Source: Stomorhina lunata (Eukaryota > Arthropoda > Insecta > Diptera > Rhiniidae). Taken from it: a stretch of 64,000 bases of DNA. The stretch covers positions 79,956,040 through 80,020,039 of the forward strand of contig OW121741.1 in NCBI GenBank assembly GCA_933228675.1, in the 5' to 3' direction. Below the pieces are notes generated by a model. It was not told the DNA's origin. It did not search any database and saw only the letters and a program-made list of their open reading frames with translations. Below are positions 34,882 through 45,419 of the stretch, in pieces; the stretch's first letter is position 1, and each line of letters starts with the position of its first letter. Both the position numbers and the translations under genes were made by a program.

Positions 34882-37800
34882 CTAGCTTTATAAGCCGCTA
34901 CTTCGTTAGCGGCACCATTTGAATTGACAAAGTTACAAAATTTACCAAAATAACTTTTTCACTTATTTATCAATTCCGATATAAATTAAATTAAATACTT
35001 ATTGGTTCTTAAGATACATATAGGACAAAATAAGTACCTACCCTCTACATTTTCAAAAAAAGTACTACATACGCCTCCCTTATTTTTGTAGCTGACCCAA
35101 TTTTGATTGCTAACCCAATTTAAATCTTGTTCTTGTCGCTTTTGATTTTGAATATTTTACAAAAGTTTCCTTTTTTCACCCGTTGGTTACCCCGGATCAG
35201 CCAAATTAAAAAAAAAAAATCCGGATTCATGTCCTAATATTTTTATTGCTGATCTTAACTCCATTTTTGTTAATTGAAAAAAATACCAAACACCTGTCAC
35301 ATATTTCTTCAATGTCAATAGAACAGTCCATAAATTATTGATTTATTTATTATTTTATTGATTTAAACAATATGTACAGTTTAAAAGGAAAAAACCTATC
35401 TTTAAATTTTTGACCCGTTTTTGTTATTTTCGATTGCGGTATAAATTTTGTTTCTATAATAATTGATTCAAAAATTATATATGGGTCAAAAAAGTACCAA
35501 AATTTAGTTTTTATCCTTTTTATTCCCTATTTTTAGCTCATTTACGAAAAGTACCTACTAAAAACATGACTTTTTATTTTTCTATTCGATCTAAATCCAA
35601 TTTAAATTTTTTTTCTGTCGATATTAGTATCAGAGATATAACTTTACTAATGTTTTTATTTTCTACCCTATTTTAACCCCAAAACTGTTTAATTTGCAAA
35701 AAGTACTGAAAAGTCCCTTAATTTTTAGGGCTGATCTTAGACCATTTTAGTGTTTGTTTCCATCCATTAGGTTTAGAAGATATAATGTCATCGATTTTTC
35801 CCTTTTTTACCCCTTTGATTGACACATCTCTAATTTATACTTCTGACTTCATTAGCTTAAATGAATATTTTCCCGTTTTCACCTTTTGGAACCCCATTTA
35901 TCGTAAAAGTACCAAGCACATGTTTAATATTTTGTTAATACTTATTGACTGTGGCATAAAGTGAGTCTTTATGTTTATAAGTTCAAAAGATACGCATGGG
36001 TTAAAAAAAAGTACAAAAATATAGTTTTTACCCTTTTTGCCCTTATTAGTGCCATTTCCAAAAAAAGTACAGAACACATGTCCCTTTCATTTTCTAGCCG
36101 CTGATCATAATGCTGATCATAGACCAATTTAATCTTTGTTTCTATCACTTTTGATTTATGAGATATTACGTTACCTATTTTCCCCCTTTTTACTCCAAAC
36201 ATTAAAGAAAGGAATCAATCGCGTGTCTTATACTTCTGCAATGTAAATAGACCTGTCTGTAAATTATACTTCTGGCTTTATTTGTTTAAATGATATTCAT
36301 AGTTTTTACTCTTTTGTGCCTCATTTATCGTAAAAGCGCCAAGCACCTTCTTAATTTTTGTTAGTCCTTATCAATTGTGATGTAAATAGAGTATTTATGT
36401 TTATTAGTTCAAGAGATACTTATAGGGTTAATAAAGTACCAAAATATAGTTTTTTTTTCCTTTTTCTCCCTTATTAGTTCCATTTCCAAAAACGTACCAA
36501 ACTTGTGTCCCCTTTTTTTTGCAAGATGATCCAAATCCAATTTCAACTTTGTTTCTAACGATGTAAATTTCTGAGATATGATGTTACTAATTTATCCATT
36601 TTCTTTTTCAATTTTTTTCAATTTACTTTTTCAATATGAATCCACCCGTCTGTAAATTATAGTTCTGGCTTCATTAGTTAAAAACCTACCCTTGAATATT
36701 TTTTTATCTTTTTTACCAAATACGTGTCTAATAATTCTTTGTTACTTATCAATTGTGACGTTTACTGTTTCTCTATGTTTGTTATTTCAAAAGATACGTA
36801 TGGGTTCAAAAAAAGTACCAAAATATAGTTTTTGCCCTTTTTTACCCTTATTAGTACCATATTCAAAAAAGTACCAAATACGTTTCTCGTTTTTTTTTCA
36901 GCCCATCCGAAGCAAATTTCAACTCTATTCCTATCGTTTTGAATTTCGGAGATATGACGTTACTAATATTTCCCATTTTTTCCCTGTTTTAACCCAAAAA
37001 CGGCCGAATTAAAGAAAAAAGTACCGAATACATGTCCCTTAATTTAAAGTGCCGATTTTAGACCGATTTAGTTGTTGTTTCTATCACTTTTGGCTAAGAA
37101 GATATATTTTTACCGATTTTTACCCCCAAAATTAAAAAAGTACCAGACACTTATTTTACTTTTTTCAGTGTCAATTTACCAGCCAATAAATTATGCTTCT
37201 GGCTTCATTAGCCGAAAAGATATTCTTAGCTAAAAAGCAAAAAACCTACTCTTGAATATTTTCCCTTTTTTTACCCTTTCGTCCCACATAAATCGCAAAA
37301 GTACCAAATACGTGTTTAATAGTTTTTTAATGCCTATCAGTTGCGATATAAATTATGTTTCTATATTTATTAGTTCAAAAAATATATATGTGTTAAAAAA
37401 GTACCAAAATATAGTTTTTACCCTTTTTTATTCTTATTAGTACCATTTTTGAAATAGTACCAAATACGTGGCCATTTATTTTTTTATCTGATTCAAATCC
37501 AATTTAAACTTCGTTTGCATCGGTGTTAGTTTCGGAGATATGATGTTACTAATTTCTCCCTTTTCTACCCTGTTTTACCTTCTAGGAGGTTGAATTTCAT
37601 AAAAGTACCGAATACGTGTCCCTTGGTTTTAAGTGCCGATCTCAGACCAATTTAGTTTTTGTTTCTATCACTTTTGGTTTAGAAGATATACTTTACAGAT
37701 TTTTACCCCCAATATTAAAAAAAAGTACCAAACTCGTAGTTTATTTTTTTCAATGTCCATCGACCAGTCAATAAATTATACTTCTGGCTTCATTAGCCTT

Positions 37801-38922
37801 AAAGATATCCATGGCTAAAAACCAAAAAACCTATCCTTGAATATTTTCCCTTTTTTTACCCTTTTGTACCCCATTAATCGCAAAAGTACCAAATAAGTAT
37901 TTAGTTTTTTTTAATATCTATCGGTTGCGATATAAAATGTGTTTCTATGTTTATTAGTTCAAAAGATACATATGGGTTAAAAAAAGTAACAAAATATAGT
38001 TTTTACCCTTTTTTATCCTTATTAGTGCCATTTTCAAAAAAGTACCAAACACGTGTCCCCTTATTTTTGTAGGCGATTCAAATCCAATTTCAACTTTGTT
38101 TCTGTCTATGTTGTTTTCGGAGATATGATGTTACTAATTTCTCCCTTTTCTTCCCTGTTTTGCCCGCTAGGCGGCCGATTTTCAAAAAAGTACCGAATAC
38201 GTGTCCCTTAATTTTTAGTGCTAATCTCAAGCCAATTTAATTTTCGCTTCTATCGCTGTTGGTTAAGGAGATATAATGTTACCGATTTTTCTCTTTTTTA
38301 CCCTTTTAATTGAAAAAAGTACCAAACACATATTTAATATTTTGTACTGGGCAATCGACCTCCCTATAAATTTTATTGGTAGCTTTATTGGTTCAAGTCA
38401 AATACAAAGAAAAAGAAAAATGGACCTACCCTAAATTTTTTTCCTCGCTTTTCCCCCTTTTTGAACCCTGAATCAAAAAAGTACCAAACACGTGTCTAAT
38501 ATTTTTTTCTTGTTTACCGGCTCCGTTTTGAGTTTTGTTACTCTGTTGATTGGTTCAAAAGATACACATGGGTTTAAAAAAGTACCAACATTTCATTTTT
38601 ACCCTTTTTACCCCCTATTTGTCCCATCTGCTAAAAAGTACCAAACACGTGTCTACTTATTTTTGCAGCTGATCGCAACGCAATTTCAATTTTGGGCCTA
38701 TGACGTTCACTTCCGGAGATACAGCATTACTAATTTTCCCTTTTTTACCCCTTTTTACCCCCTTAGAGGCCGAATTTCCAAAAATCCCGTCTTAGTGGAT
38801 CTATACTTTGAAAAAGGTACCAGCTGTCAAAATTTCAGCTCTCTAGCTTTAGCCGTTTGGGCTGTGCGATGATGAGTCAGTCAATCAGTCAGTCAGTCAC
38901 GTTAGAGTTTTATATATATAGA
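34882..38922 (-). mobile_element. Helitron, family C copy 2 (4.04 kb)
   Basis: It has the same orientation and layout as copy 1: minus-strand TC start at 38922, (TGAC)n run, GTACC/CACGTG modules, hairpin and CTAG end at 34882. The hairpin stem is one pair longer than in copy 1 (GCCGCTA/TAGCGGC). It lacks about one 575-bp module relative to copy 1, corresponding to roughly 21560-22130 of copy 1. The left neighbour is satellite ending in GTTTTCA. The right neighbour (TTTAAAATAG) is unrelated to satellite. Confidence 0.85.
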
Positions 38923-39327
38923 TTTAAAATAGATTTTAATTTGGTAATTGTGAATTTTTAAAATTAAAATTTAATTTTCTTTTTTTTTATTTTTATAAAT
39001 AAAGGCAATTGGCTGACAGGGTTACCACCGACAAGCTACATGTTACATATAAAAAAGCTTGGATATTTCAAAATACATATATTGGCAATAATGTTTCCTT
39101 ACGAAAGAAAAAAGCTCTTTTTATGTCAAAATTATATTGACGAAAGCTTTTAAACGTTTTAGAAAAACCTAAATTTGAGCTTAATCGTAAGCAAACGAAA
39201 ACAAATGTGACAAGACTTTTGTTTTCGAAAAACAGGCTGCTAGTCCCGCTTAGTTGAAAAACGTTTATTTAAAAAGTAAATATATATTGTTTTTAAATTT
39301 AATTTAATTTTTAAATTTTAAATTTCA
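38923..39327. other. Spacer between Helitron C2 and LINE fragment
   Basis: About 400 bp of AT-rich DNA with no gene. It contains the right arm of the putative split MITE, ending in TTTTCGAAAAACAGGCTG at 39239, then TA-rich sequence up to AAATTTCAG where LINE homology begins. Confidence 0.6.
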
Positions 39328-40135
39328 GAATGGGGTCGTGCAAATAGAGTTCATTTTAATGCGCGGAAAACTCAATGTTGTATGCTTACACATAAACGCA
39401 CGGCAAACCATGTTACTTCATCTGTATTAATGGGTGGTGTACATATTGAGGAATCAGATGCTCTTGATGTTCTAGGCATGCGAATACAATGTGATGTTCG
39501 TTGGACAAAGCATATCTTTCAAGTGTCGAAAGAAGCATTCAAGTGCCTCGGTTTTCTAAAACGGTGTAAAAGATACTTCACTTCTTCTGATCTCCTTACT
39601 ATTTACACCACCTACATCCGACCGAAAATGGAATACAACTCTCATGTATGGGCCGGTGCTTCAAAGTCTATTTTGGAGCTTCTCGACCGAGTGCAAGAGA
39701 GGGCGAAAGTGCTTATCGGTGACAGTAGGGTATCCAACTCTATTGATTCACTGGAGCACCGTCGCAATGTGGGTTGTGTCTCACTGTTCTATCGTTACTA
39801 CTTTGGAATCAGGGAACTCGTTCCCGAAACTCGAACTTTTTTACGCAACACACGTCATTCTGCTAGAGCACATTCCTTTGTGGTCAATTGGCCGGTAGAC
39901 CGAACAACACACTACAGAGAAAATTCGTTCTTTAGTCGTACAGTTCGTATGTGGAATTCGCTTCCCGCAGAAATTTTTCCTGCTAGTTGCAATATAGGTA
40001 AATTCAAATCAAATGTCCACAAACACTACTCCATCTATCCTCCTTCCCATAACCTATTTTCCTAGTTCCAACACAATGCATCGCATAAGTAGGGGTCATC
40101 CCTTGAGTGCTGGTCCTAAGTTAAAAAAAAAAAAA
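39328..40135 (+). mobile_element. 5'-truncated LINE (jockey/CR1-like) 3' end
   Basis: Only the last part of a non-LTR retrotransposon ORF2 is present, followed by a short 3' UTR and a poly(A) run at about 40121-40135. Truncation at the 5' side with a 3' A-tail is the usual outcome of incomplete target-primed reverse transcription. No target-site duplication could be made out. Related fragments lie at 51430-52230. Confidence 0.82.
39329..40065 (+). pseudogene. LINE ORF2 C-terminal region (post-RT)
   Basis: The open frame extends upstream of the first Met at 39382, with EWGRANRVHFNARKTQCC in frame, as expected for a truncated ORF. It covers the RT thumb/C-terminal segment of jockey/CR1-like ORF2. 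Conserved features are LGMRIQCDVRW, YIRPKMEYNSHVWAG, LLDRVQERAKVLIGD, LEHRRNVGCVSLFYRYYFG and RTVRMWNSLPAEIFP. About 245 residues are uninterrupted, so the insertion is fairly young. The polymerase palm (with its FADD box) and the endonuclease are absent, so it has no activity. It is not a host gene, though an AAATTTCAG just before it resembles a splice acceptor. Confidence 0.85.
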
Positions 40136-41450
40136 ATTAAACCACCCTAATATTGCGGCAGCTTATTATGAGTTTAATGTCATAAACATAAATACCATAT
40201 GCACGTACATTTCTATATTTCTACATATTTGACATTAAAAAAGGTAAATACTTAAGTTTCTATATTTACAAACATAAAACAAATATACGTCAATTATATG
40301 TCAGTTTATAATCGGCTTTGAGTGTAAATATTGATGTCCAACGCAAAGTGCTACCAAATCCTGCCAATAGCTCAGCATGAACTTTTCTGCCTTAATAGGT
40401 CAGTCAGTCAGTCAGGATAGCAATTTTATTACTATAGATTCATATCAATATAACAAATTACTACATATCGTTTATTTACATCAATAGCGTTATAACTCAT
40501 AAGATTTAAGATAGAGCTAAAATTGAGTTTTAGTATTGCCTTGTAACTCTTCCCCTAGTTTTCTAAAATGTTTCTGTTGGCGTAGTTGTTGTTCATATTT
40601 TTCTCTTAATGTTTTGCTGTAAGACTAGAGCAGCATTTTTCTCTTTATCTACACTATCTCTCTCTCTGTTGCTGTCAACTTCAGATAATCTATTTGTACA
40701 ATGTATGTGTTAGTGTGTTCTTGATCATGTGAGAATGTGTTGGAACATGCATGAGCTTTCGTATGCTACATTGTTAGAGTGATCAACGTCATCAGCTCTC
40801 TGTTTACGTCTGCAGAAAATGCTAGGAACCGTCTTCTCTACTGTATAAGGCCGATAAACGAATACTGTGGGAACAGTTTTAATTGAGACGCGTATAAGAG
40901 AACAGTGTAACTAAGAATATTTGTAAAGCAGTTTTACGAAGTTTGTTTTTGTGAAAGTGTGTTTAATGTGACTAACTCTAAAGTTAATAAAAATATAACT
41001 TTGTACAACTTAATACATAAAGTGTTTATATTTTGTTTTCGGTTGTTTGCAAAAAGAATTCCTTCCACGTTTTTTATGGAAATGTTTTATTGATTCGTAT
41101 TTATCCTCATCTACACATAGTTTGCATATGCCTGAGGTTTCTCTTTCCCGCCAACTTAGCCTAGAGTTTAGGGCAAAGTTTCCGGTCATGGGGCCCTGTA
41201 TAGACGATATATCTCTATATTGTATAAAGTTTTTGTACTTTCAAATACCTAACAAATAAGAAAATGTTTAAGTCAGTCAGTCAAGGATAGCCTTCTTAGA
41301 GACATATGTATCTGCGCTAATTTTGTATCACAGAAATTATTTATCTAGACTTAAGCATATTTATATCATTTCCAGCAAAGGCTCTGATATGGATGCTAGG
41401 GTCAAATGTGGACGGATTGTTACAAATTTTTTATTATCGGTTTATATCGG
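40136..41450. other. Non-coding stretch with Helitron 5' end and LTR-like sequence
   Basis: No gene is supported. A Helitron 5' terminus is recognisable at 40398-40438, and a related (GTCA)n GGATAGC fragment at about 41268. Between them, 40700-41060 has LTR- or promoter-like composition: TATAAGG near 40844, a CAGTTTTAATTGAGACGCG segment, and AATAAAAATATAAC near 40986. The open frame at 41047-41259 has no recognisable domain. Confidence 0.45.
40398..40438 (-). mobile_element. Helitron 5'-terminus fragment
   Basis: On the minus strand the sequence starts with TC after an A (TCTATAGTAATAAAATTGC), then TATCC and a (TGAC)n run. This is the same architecture as the 5' end of family C, with a different sequence. 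No matching 3' hairpin and CTAG end is found to the left before the LINE fragment, so this is a truncated copy. Confidence 0.5.
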
Positions 41451-42775
41451 GTGTTTTTTATTGAGGTATAGAACTTTAAGTTGATATCACTTTTTTAACT
41501 GGCGGCCATTTTGTCAGCTGTCAAGTTATTAATATTTAGTTTGGTTTGCCATTTCATCATGAACAGGTTGACAAAAGAACAACGCCTGCAAATCGTGCAA
41601 ATTTATTTTGAAAATAATGGTTCAGTTCGCGAAGTTTACCGCAAGCTCCGTCCATTTTATGGTCGACATAATCGTCCATCAGAGCTATTAATTCGGTTAA
41701 CCATGGATCGTTTTCGCACTATGTTTACTCTATGTGATAATACGCATCCGCAGCGACGTCGAACAGTGCGCACCGAAGAAACAATTGCCGCTGTAGAGCA
41801 AAGTGTTGAAGAGGACCCGAATGAATCGATTCGCCACCGTGCACAGCAATTGGAGCTTTGTCCATCAACTTTATGGAAGATTTTGCGCAAAAGATCTTGG
41901 CTTGCGACCATACAAGATCCAGCTTGTGCAAGAATTAAAGCCGCGAGACCATGCAATGCGTCGTGATTTTGGTGTATGGGCCAAAAATGAGATTGATCTC
42001 GATGCTGATTTTCATCGCAAAATTTTGTTCAGTGATGAGGCTCATTTTTGGTTGAATGGCTACGTCAACAAGCAAAATTGCCGCATTTGGAGTGAAGAGA
42101 ATCCACATGAGACCCTTGAGACGCCATTACATCCACAAAAACTGACTGTTTGGTGTGCTCTATGGGCTGGTGGAGTCATTGGGCCATACTTCTTCCGAAA
42201 TAATGCTGGAGAGTCAGTTACCATAAATGGAGACCGGTATAGAGCCATGATAACCGACTATTTTGTTCCCCAATTGGATGGCATGAATGTGGATGAGTTG
42301 TGGTTCCAACAAGACGGCGCTACATGCCACACAGCGCACGTCACAATTGATTTATTGAAGAAAACATTCGATGAGCGCATAATTTCGCGGAATGGACCTG
42401 TCAATTGGCCACCTAGATCGTGCGATTTGACACCACTGGATTATTTTCTTTGGGGATATGTGAAGTCGCTCGTCTACGCCAACAAACCAGAAACGTTAGG
42501 GGACTTGGAAGCCAACATTCGTGGCGTTATTGCCAACATACGGCCCCATATGCTCGAAAAAGTAGTTGAAAATTGGACCTGTAGAATTGGCTTTATTCGA
42601 GCCAGCTGCGGCGGCCACATGCCCGAAATCATATTTAAACATTAATGGCATAAAATTATCCTTCCAATAGAGCCAAATTGATGGACATTAAAACGATTTT
42701 CTTGTGTTTTATTTCAATTCGAAGTTCTATACCTCTAAAAAAAACTGAAGTTCTATACCTCTTACAAAAAAACTG
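41451..42775 (+). mobile_element. rosa-like (DD41D) Tc1/mariner transposon
   Basis: The element of about 1.3 kb has inverted ends. The left end starts GTGTTTTTTATTGAGGTATA (41451). The right end carries its complement twice in tandem (42722-42746 and 42748-42776), each containing AAGTTCTATACCTCT. A single broken transposase lies between. The flank TATATCGG at the left contains TA, the expected target, but the exact outer boundaries are uncertain because of the doubled right end. The catalytic spacing points to the DD41D group first described as rosa in Ceratitis. Confidence 0.85.
41559..42645 (+). pseudogene. DD41D Tc1/mariner transposase, one frameshift
   Basis: Met 41559 starts MNRLTKEQRLQIVQIYFEN, an N-terminal helix-turn-helix for TIR binding. 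The upstream in-frame Met at 41511 is less family-like. A second HTH follows (RHRAQQLELCPSTLWKILRK). The frame then shifts by one near 41890-41897. The catalytic domain continues in the other plus frame with SDEAHFWLNG (first Asp), WFQQDGATCH (second Asp) and CDLTPLDYFLWG (third Asp), giving 41 residues between the second and third Asp. It ends at TAA 42643-42645, for about 360 residues overall, normal for the family. The function would be cut-and-paste transposition in the nucleus. Apart from the frameshift the sequence is well preserved. Confidence 0.9.
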
Positions 42776-42776
42776 A
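42722..42776. repeat. Duplicated right TIR of rosa-like element
   Basis: GAAGTTCTATACCTCT followed by an A-rich run and ACTG occurs twice back to back with a ~27-bp period. Each copy is complementary to the left TIR at 41451-41476. One copy would suffice as the transposon end. Confidence 0.9.
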
Positions 42777-43261
42777 AAAGTTTAAGCGAAAAGCTTTGAT
42801 TATCTCTATGTTTATAAAAGTTTTTGTGACTTTTGGGGAGTTTAACTGACTTTTAGGAGTTGGTGTCGTCGTCTAAACTTCTGTTTAGTATCATTTGTTA
42901 AAATTCAAAGTCTCCGCTACCAAAATTTTTTTTGACATTTTATAAGTTATATCATTGTTAGTGTAAATTAGCTAAAGACATGAAAGTTAAATGTAAATAC
43001 TTTATAATAAAGTGGCTAAAATGGCAAACCAAACATGTAATGGCTTGATTAAAACTTAAATAGTTAACACATTACAATTAACACAACATGAGTACCTGAA
43101 ATCTCCTTACATATTAGGATATTCAATCGATTAACCTTTATTCGATTAAACGATTATTTTTTATATTTCTTCGACTGTTTGAAAATTGAAAAAATTTAAA
43201 TAACAAATAACCGAATAATTTCTGTCGATCAATCGATTAAACAAAATAATGTTTTTAATAA
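42777..43261. other. Unclassified AT-rich spacer
   Basis: About 485 bp without a gene. Around 43125-43250, repeated ATCGATTAA/TCGATTAAAC phrases in both orientations hint at an old inverted-repeat element, but no ends can be fixed. Confidence 0.5.
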
Positions 43262-43285
43262 TCTTATATTCTTAAACGAGCAATA

Positions 43286-43374
<89 letters not shown>

Positions 43375-44649
43375 ACTATCTCGAAAACGGCTCTAACGAT
43401 TTTGATAAAATTTGGACAGTGGGTATCTTCTTTGATGTATAGGTCGAAGAAGAAGGGACTTTTGGAACCTTTGCCTCTAAGAGGGTAAAAAGGGGAAAAA
43501 ATCGAAAACGCTATATCTCCTTAAGTAATAGGTATAGAAACAAAATTTAAATTACGTTTTAAACAGCTATGAAAATAAGCGGACAGGTGTTTGGTACTTT
43601 TTTGAAACTATGTCCGATAAGGGGTATAAAAGGGTGAAAATAGTTTTTTTGGTACCTTTTTAACCCACTCTTATATTTTAAACTAAGGAATATAGAAAGA
43701 AACTTTGTACTGCAATCAATAGATGTGAAAGAAATATTGAACACGTATTTGGTACTTTTTTGATTTTGTGGCCAAAATGTGTAAAAAAGGGATAAACTGA
43801 TAACTTAACATCTACAAAAGTAATATGAATAGGGAAATTATGTTAACTGCTTTCTAATAAAATGTACCGAATTCAATTGGTACCAAAGAAGTACCAATTA
43901 TGCATATGGAACTTTTTGAAATTAGGGGATAAAAAGGGGAAAAATTAGTAATGTTATAACTTTAAAACAAATTAATGTTTGTTTGTATGTATGTTCTTTA
44001 TAGAATAGTAAACTGTGAATTTGATCATGTTATGCTCTTTAGAAAAGATGTTGCGGATAAGCCGGCGGAGGTTTTTAAGTTGGTAAACCGAATTTCCGAC
44101 AGGTGGCACCACTGAAAATTACTAAAAATTAATTAAATCGTAAACTGTACATTTGATCATACTATGTTCTTTTGCAAAGTTGTAGCGCATGAGCCGGCGA
44201 ATGCTTTTTAATTGGTGTGAATAATTTCCGACAGGTGGCGCTACTGAAAATTACTTAAAGTCAATTTAATCGTAAGCTGTACATATAATCATGCTATAAT
44301 CTTTAGCAATGTTGTTGCACATGAGCCGACGAAGGTTTCTTAGTTGGTATGAAGAAATTTCAACAGGTGGCGCCACTGAAATTTACTTAAAGTCAATTTA
44401 ATCGTAAACTGTACATTTAATCATGCTATAATTTTTAGCAAAGTTATTGCGGATAATCCGACGTTGTTGCGCATGAGTCGAAAGTTGTTGCGCATGAGTC
44501 GACGGAGGTTTCTGTTGGTATGACCAATTTTCAAAATTATTTAAAATGAGTTAAACTGTAACTGTATAAAATAAAATATATAAAAACTTTAAAATTTGCC
44601 TCAAAATGCTTATCATAAAGCCCCGAGCAAGGCTCGGTCAACCAGGTAC
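43262..44649 (+). mobile_element. Helitron-like element, family A copy 2
   Basis: The full layout of family A on the plus strand is: TC start after A (TCTTATATTCTTAAACG), (AT)n tract, conserved GGCTCTAACGATTTTGATAA block, GTACC modules, and 131-bp subrepeats carrying AGGTGGCGCCACTGAAA (about 44040-44520). It ends with a CCGAGC-AAG-GCTCGG hairpin and GGTAC followed by T. One subrepeat is disturbed near 44450-44510 by a short duplication of GTTGTTGCGCATGAGTCG. It is non-coding. Confidence 0.75.
43291..43369. repeat. (AT)n microsatellite inside Helitron A2
   Basis: About 79 bp of alternating AT with a few G or T interruptions, at the same element position as in the other family A copies. Confidence 0.9.
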
Positions 44650-44825
44650 TATAATTTAAATGTATTACATCATTTGCAAACTATATATAATCATAGGTCG
44701 ACAAAAAAGAATAGATACAAAAAATCTTCTATAGAGTTGCAGTTTTTTATACTTTTAAGTAAAATACGTATTTTTCAATGTGTAGTTCTAATGTTTTAAA
44801 AAGAACAAGTTGTCTACTCCATTTT
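44650..44825. other. Short spacer after Helitron A2
   Basis: AT-rich sequence with no feature. The 67-residue open frame at 44596-44799 straddles the Helitron end and is not a gene. Confidence 0.5.
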
Positions 44826-45260
44826 TTTTAAATATATTTATCAAACATTTTTTATAGAAATTTTTTTATCCAAAATTTTTCTTTAGAAAATTTTTATTAT
44901 TCGAAATTTTTCTATAGAAAATTTTTTTTACAAAATTTTTCTGTCCCGCTACAGAAATTGTTTTATCACAAACTTTGCTAAACAAAAATTTTTATCACAA
45001 ATTTTTCTATAGAAAATTTTTTTATCAAAAATTTTTCTATAGAAATTTAAAATTTTTTTTTTTTGAAAATTTCACAGAAAAAATTTACAGAAATTGTTTT
45101 ATCACAAATTTTGCTAAACAAAAATATTTATCACAAATTTTTCTATAGAAAATTTTTTTATCGAAAATTTTTCTATAGAAATTTAAAATTTTTTTTTTGA
45201 AAATTTCACAGAAAAAATTTATTTAAAAAATAATAATTCGAATAAATTTTCTATAAAAAA
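44826..45260. repeat. Degenerate TCTATAGAAATTTTT minisatellite
   Basis: Degenerate units with TTTTTCTATAGAAAATTTTT and TTATCACAAA. A duplicated ~115-bp block starts CAGAAATTGTTTTATCACAA at about 44953 and 45088. The core motif is the same as in the arrays at 15.9-17.8 and 56.0-62.0 kb. Confidence 0.85.
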
Positions 45261-45419
45261 TGTTTGTGTAGACTATGTAGTTCTAGTCGCATATGTTTAA
45301 GGAATACTCACGCATGTAATAATTATTAATTAGTCACGATTTCTGTTAAATATTTTCAAAACTTTCGGGTATTTCTTAAAGAACATACAACTTTTGGGAA
45401 ATATTCCTTTAATATTATA

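Larger units (their letters stand above)
17959..39239. mobile_element. Putative MITE split by the Helitron-satellite block
   Basis: CAGCCTGTTTTTCGAAAA at 17959 is matched by its exact reverse complement ending at 39239. The left copy follows TA, and the right copy is followed by C then TA. Inside the ends both arms carry similar GTTTTCGTTTG-like sequence. If these are the TIRs of one element, the Helitron/satellite block (18870-38922) inserted into it. Remaining MITE sequence would be about 0.9 kb on the left and 0.3 kb on the right. A similar right end lies near 52442-52456. Confidence 0.4.

Noticed and set aside
18870..38922. Helitron C2 as a simple assembly duplicate of C1
   Set aside because: The copies differ by a module-sized deletion, by microsatellite length, by a hairpin base pair and by their flanks, so they are distinct loci. 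Read-level confirmation is still needed.
39382..40065. Host gene or exon with a splice acceptor (AAATTTCAG) before the 227-residue frame
   Set aside because: The frame matches the ORF2 C-terminal region of a LINE, continues upstream of the Met, and ends in a poly(A) tail. It is best explained as a 5'-truncated insertion.
41657..41956. Minus-strand 99-residue frame and other frames overlapping the transposase
   Set aside because: Antisense shadows of the rosa-like transposase coding sequence.
43559..43744. Conserved ~61-residue peptide (FTSIDCSTKFLSIF type) also at 2062, 48284, 53644, 46359 and 50276
   Set aside because: It occurs in all family A Helitron copies at the same element position. 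Similarity is at the DNA level, including outside the frame, so there is no evidence of protein selection.
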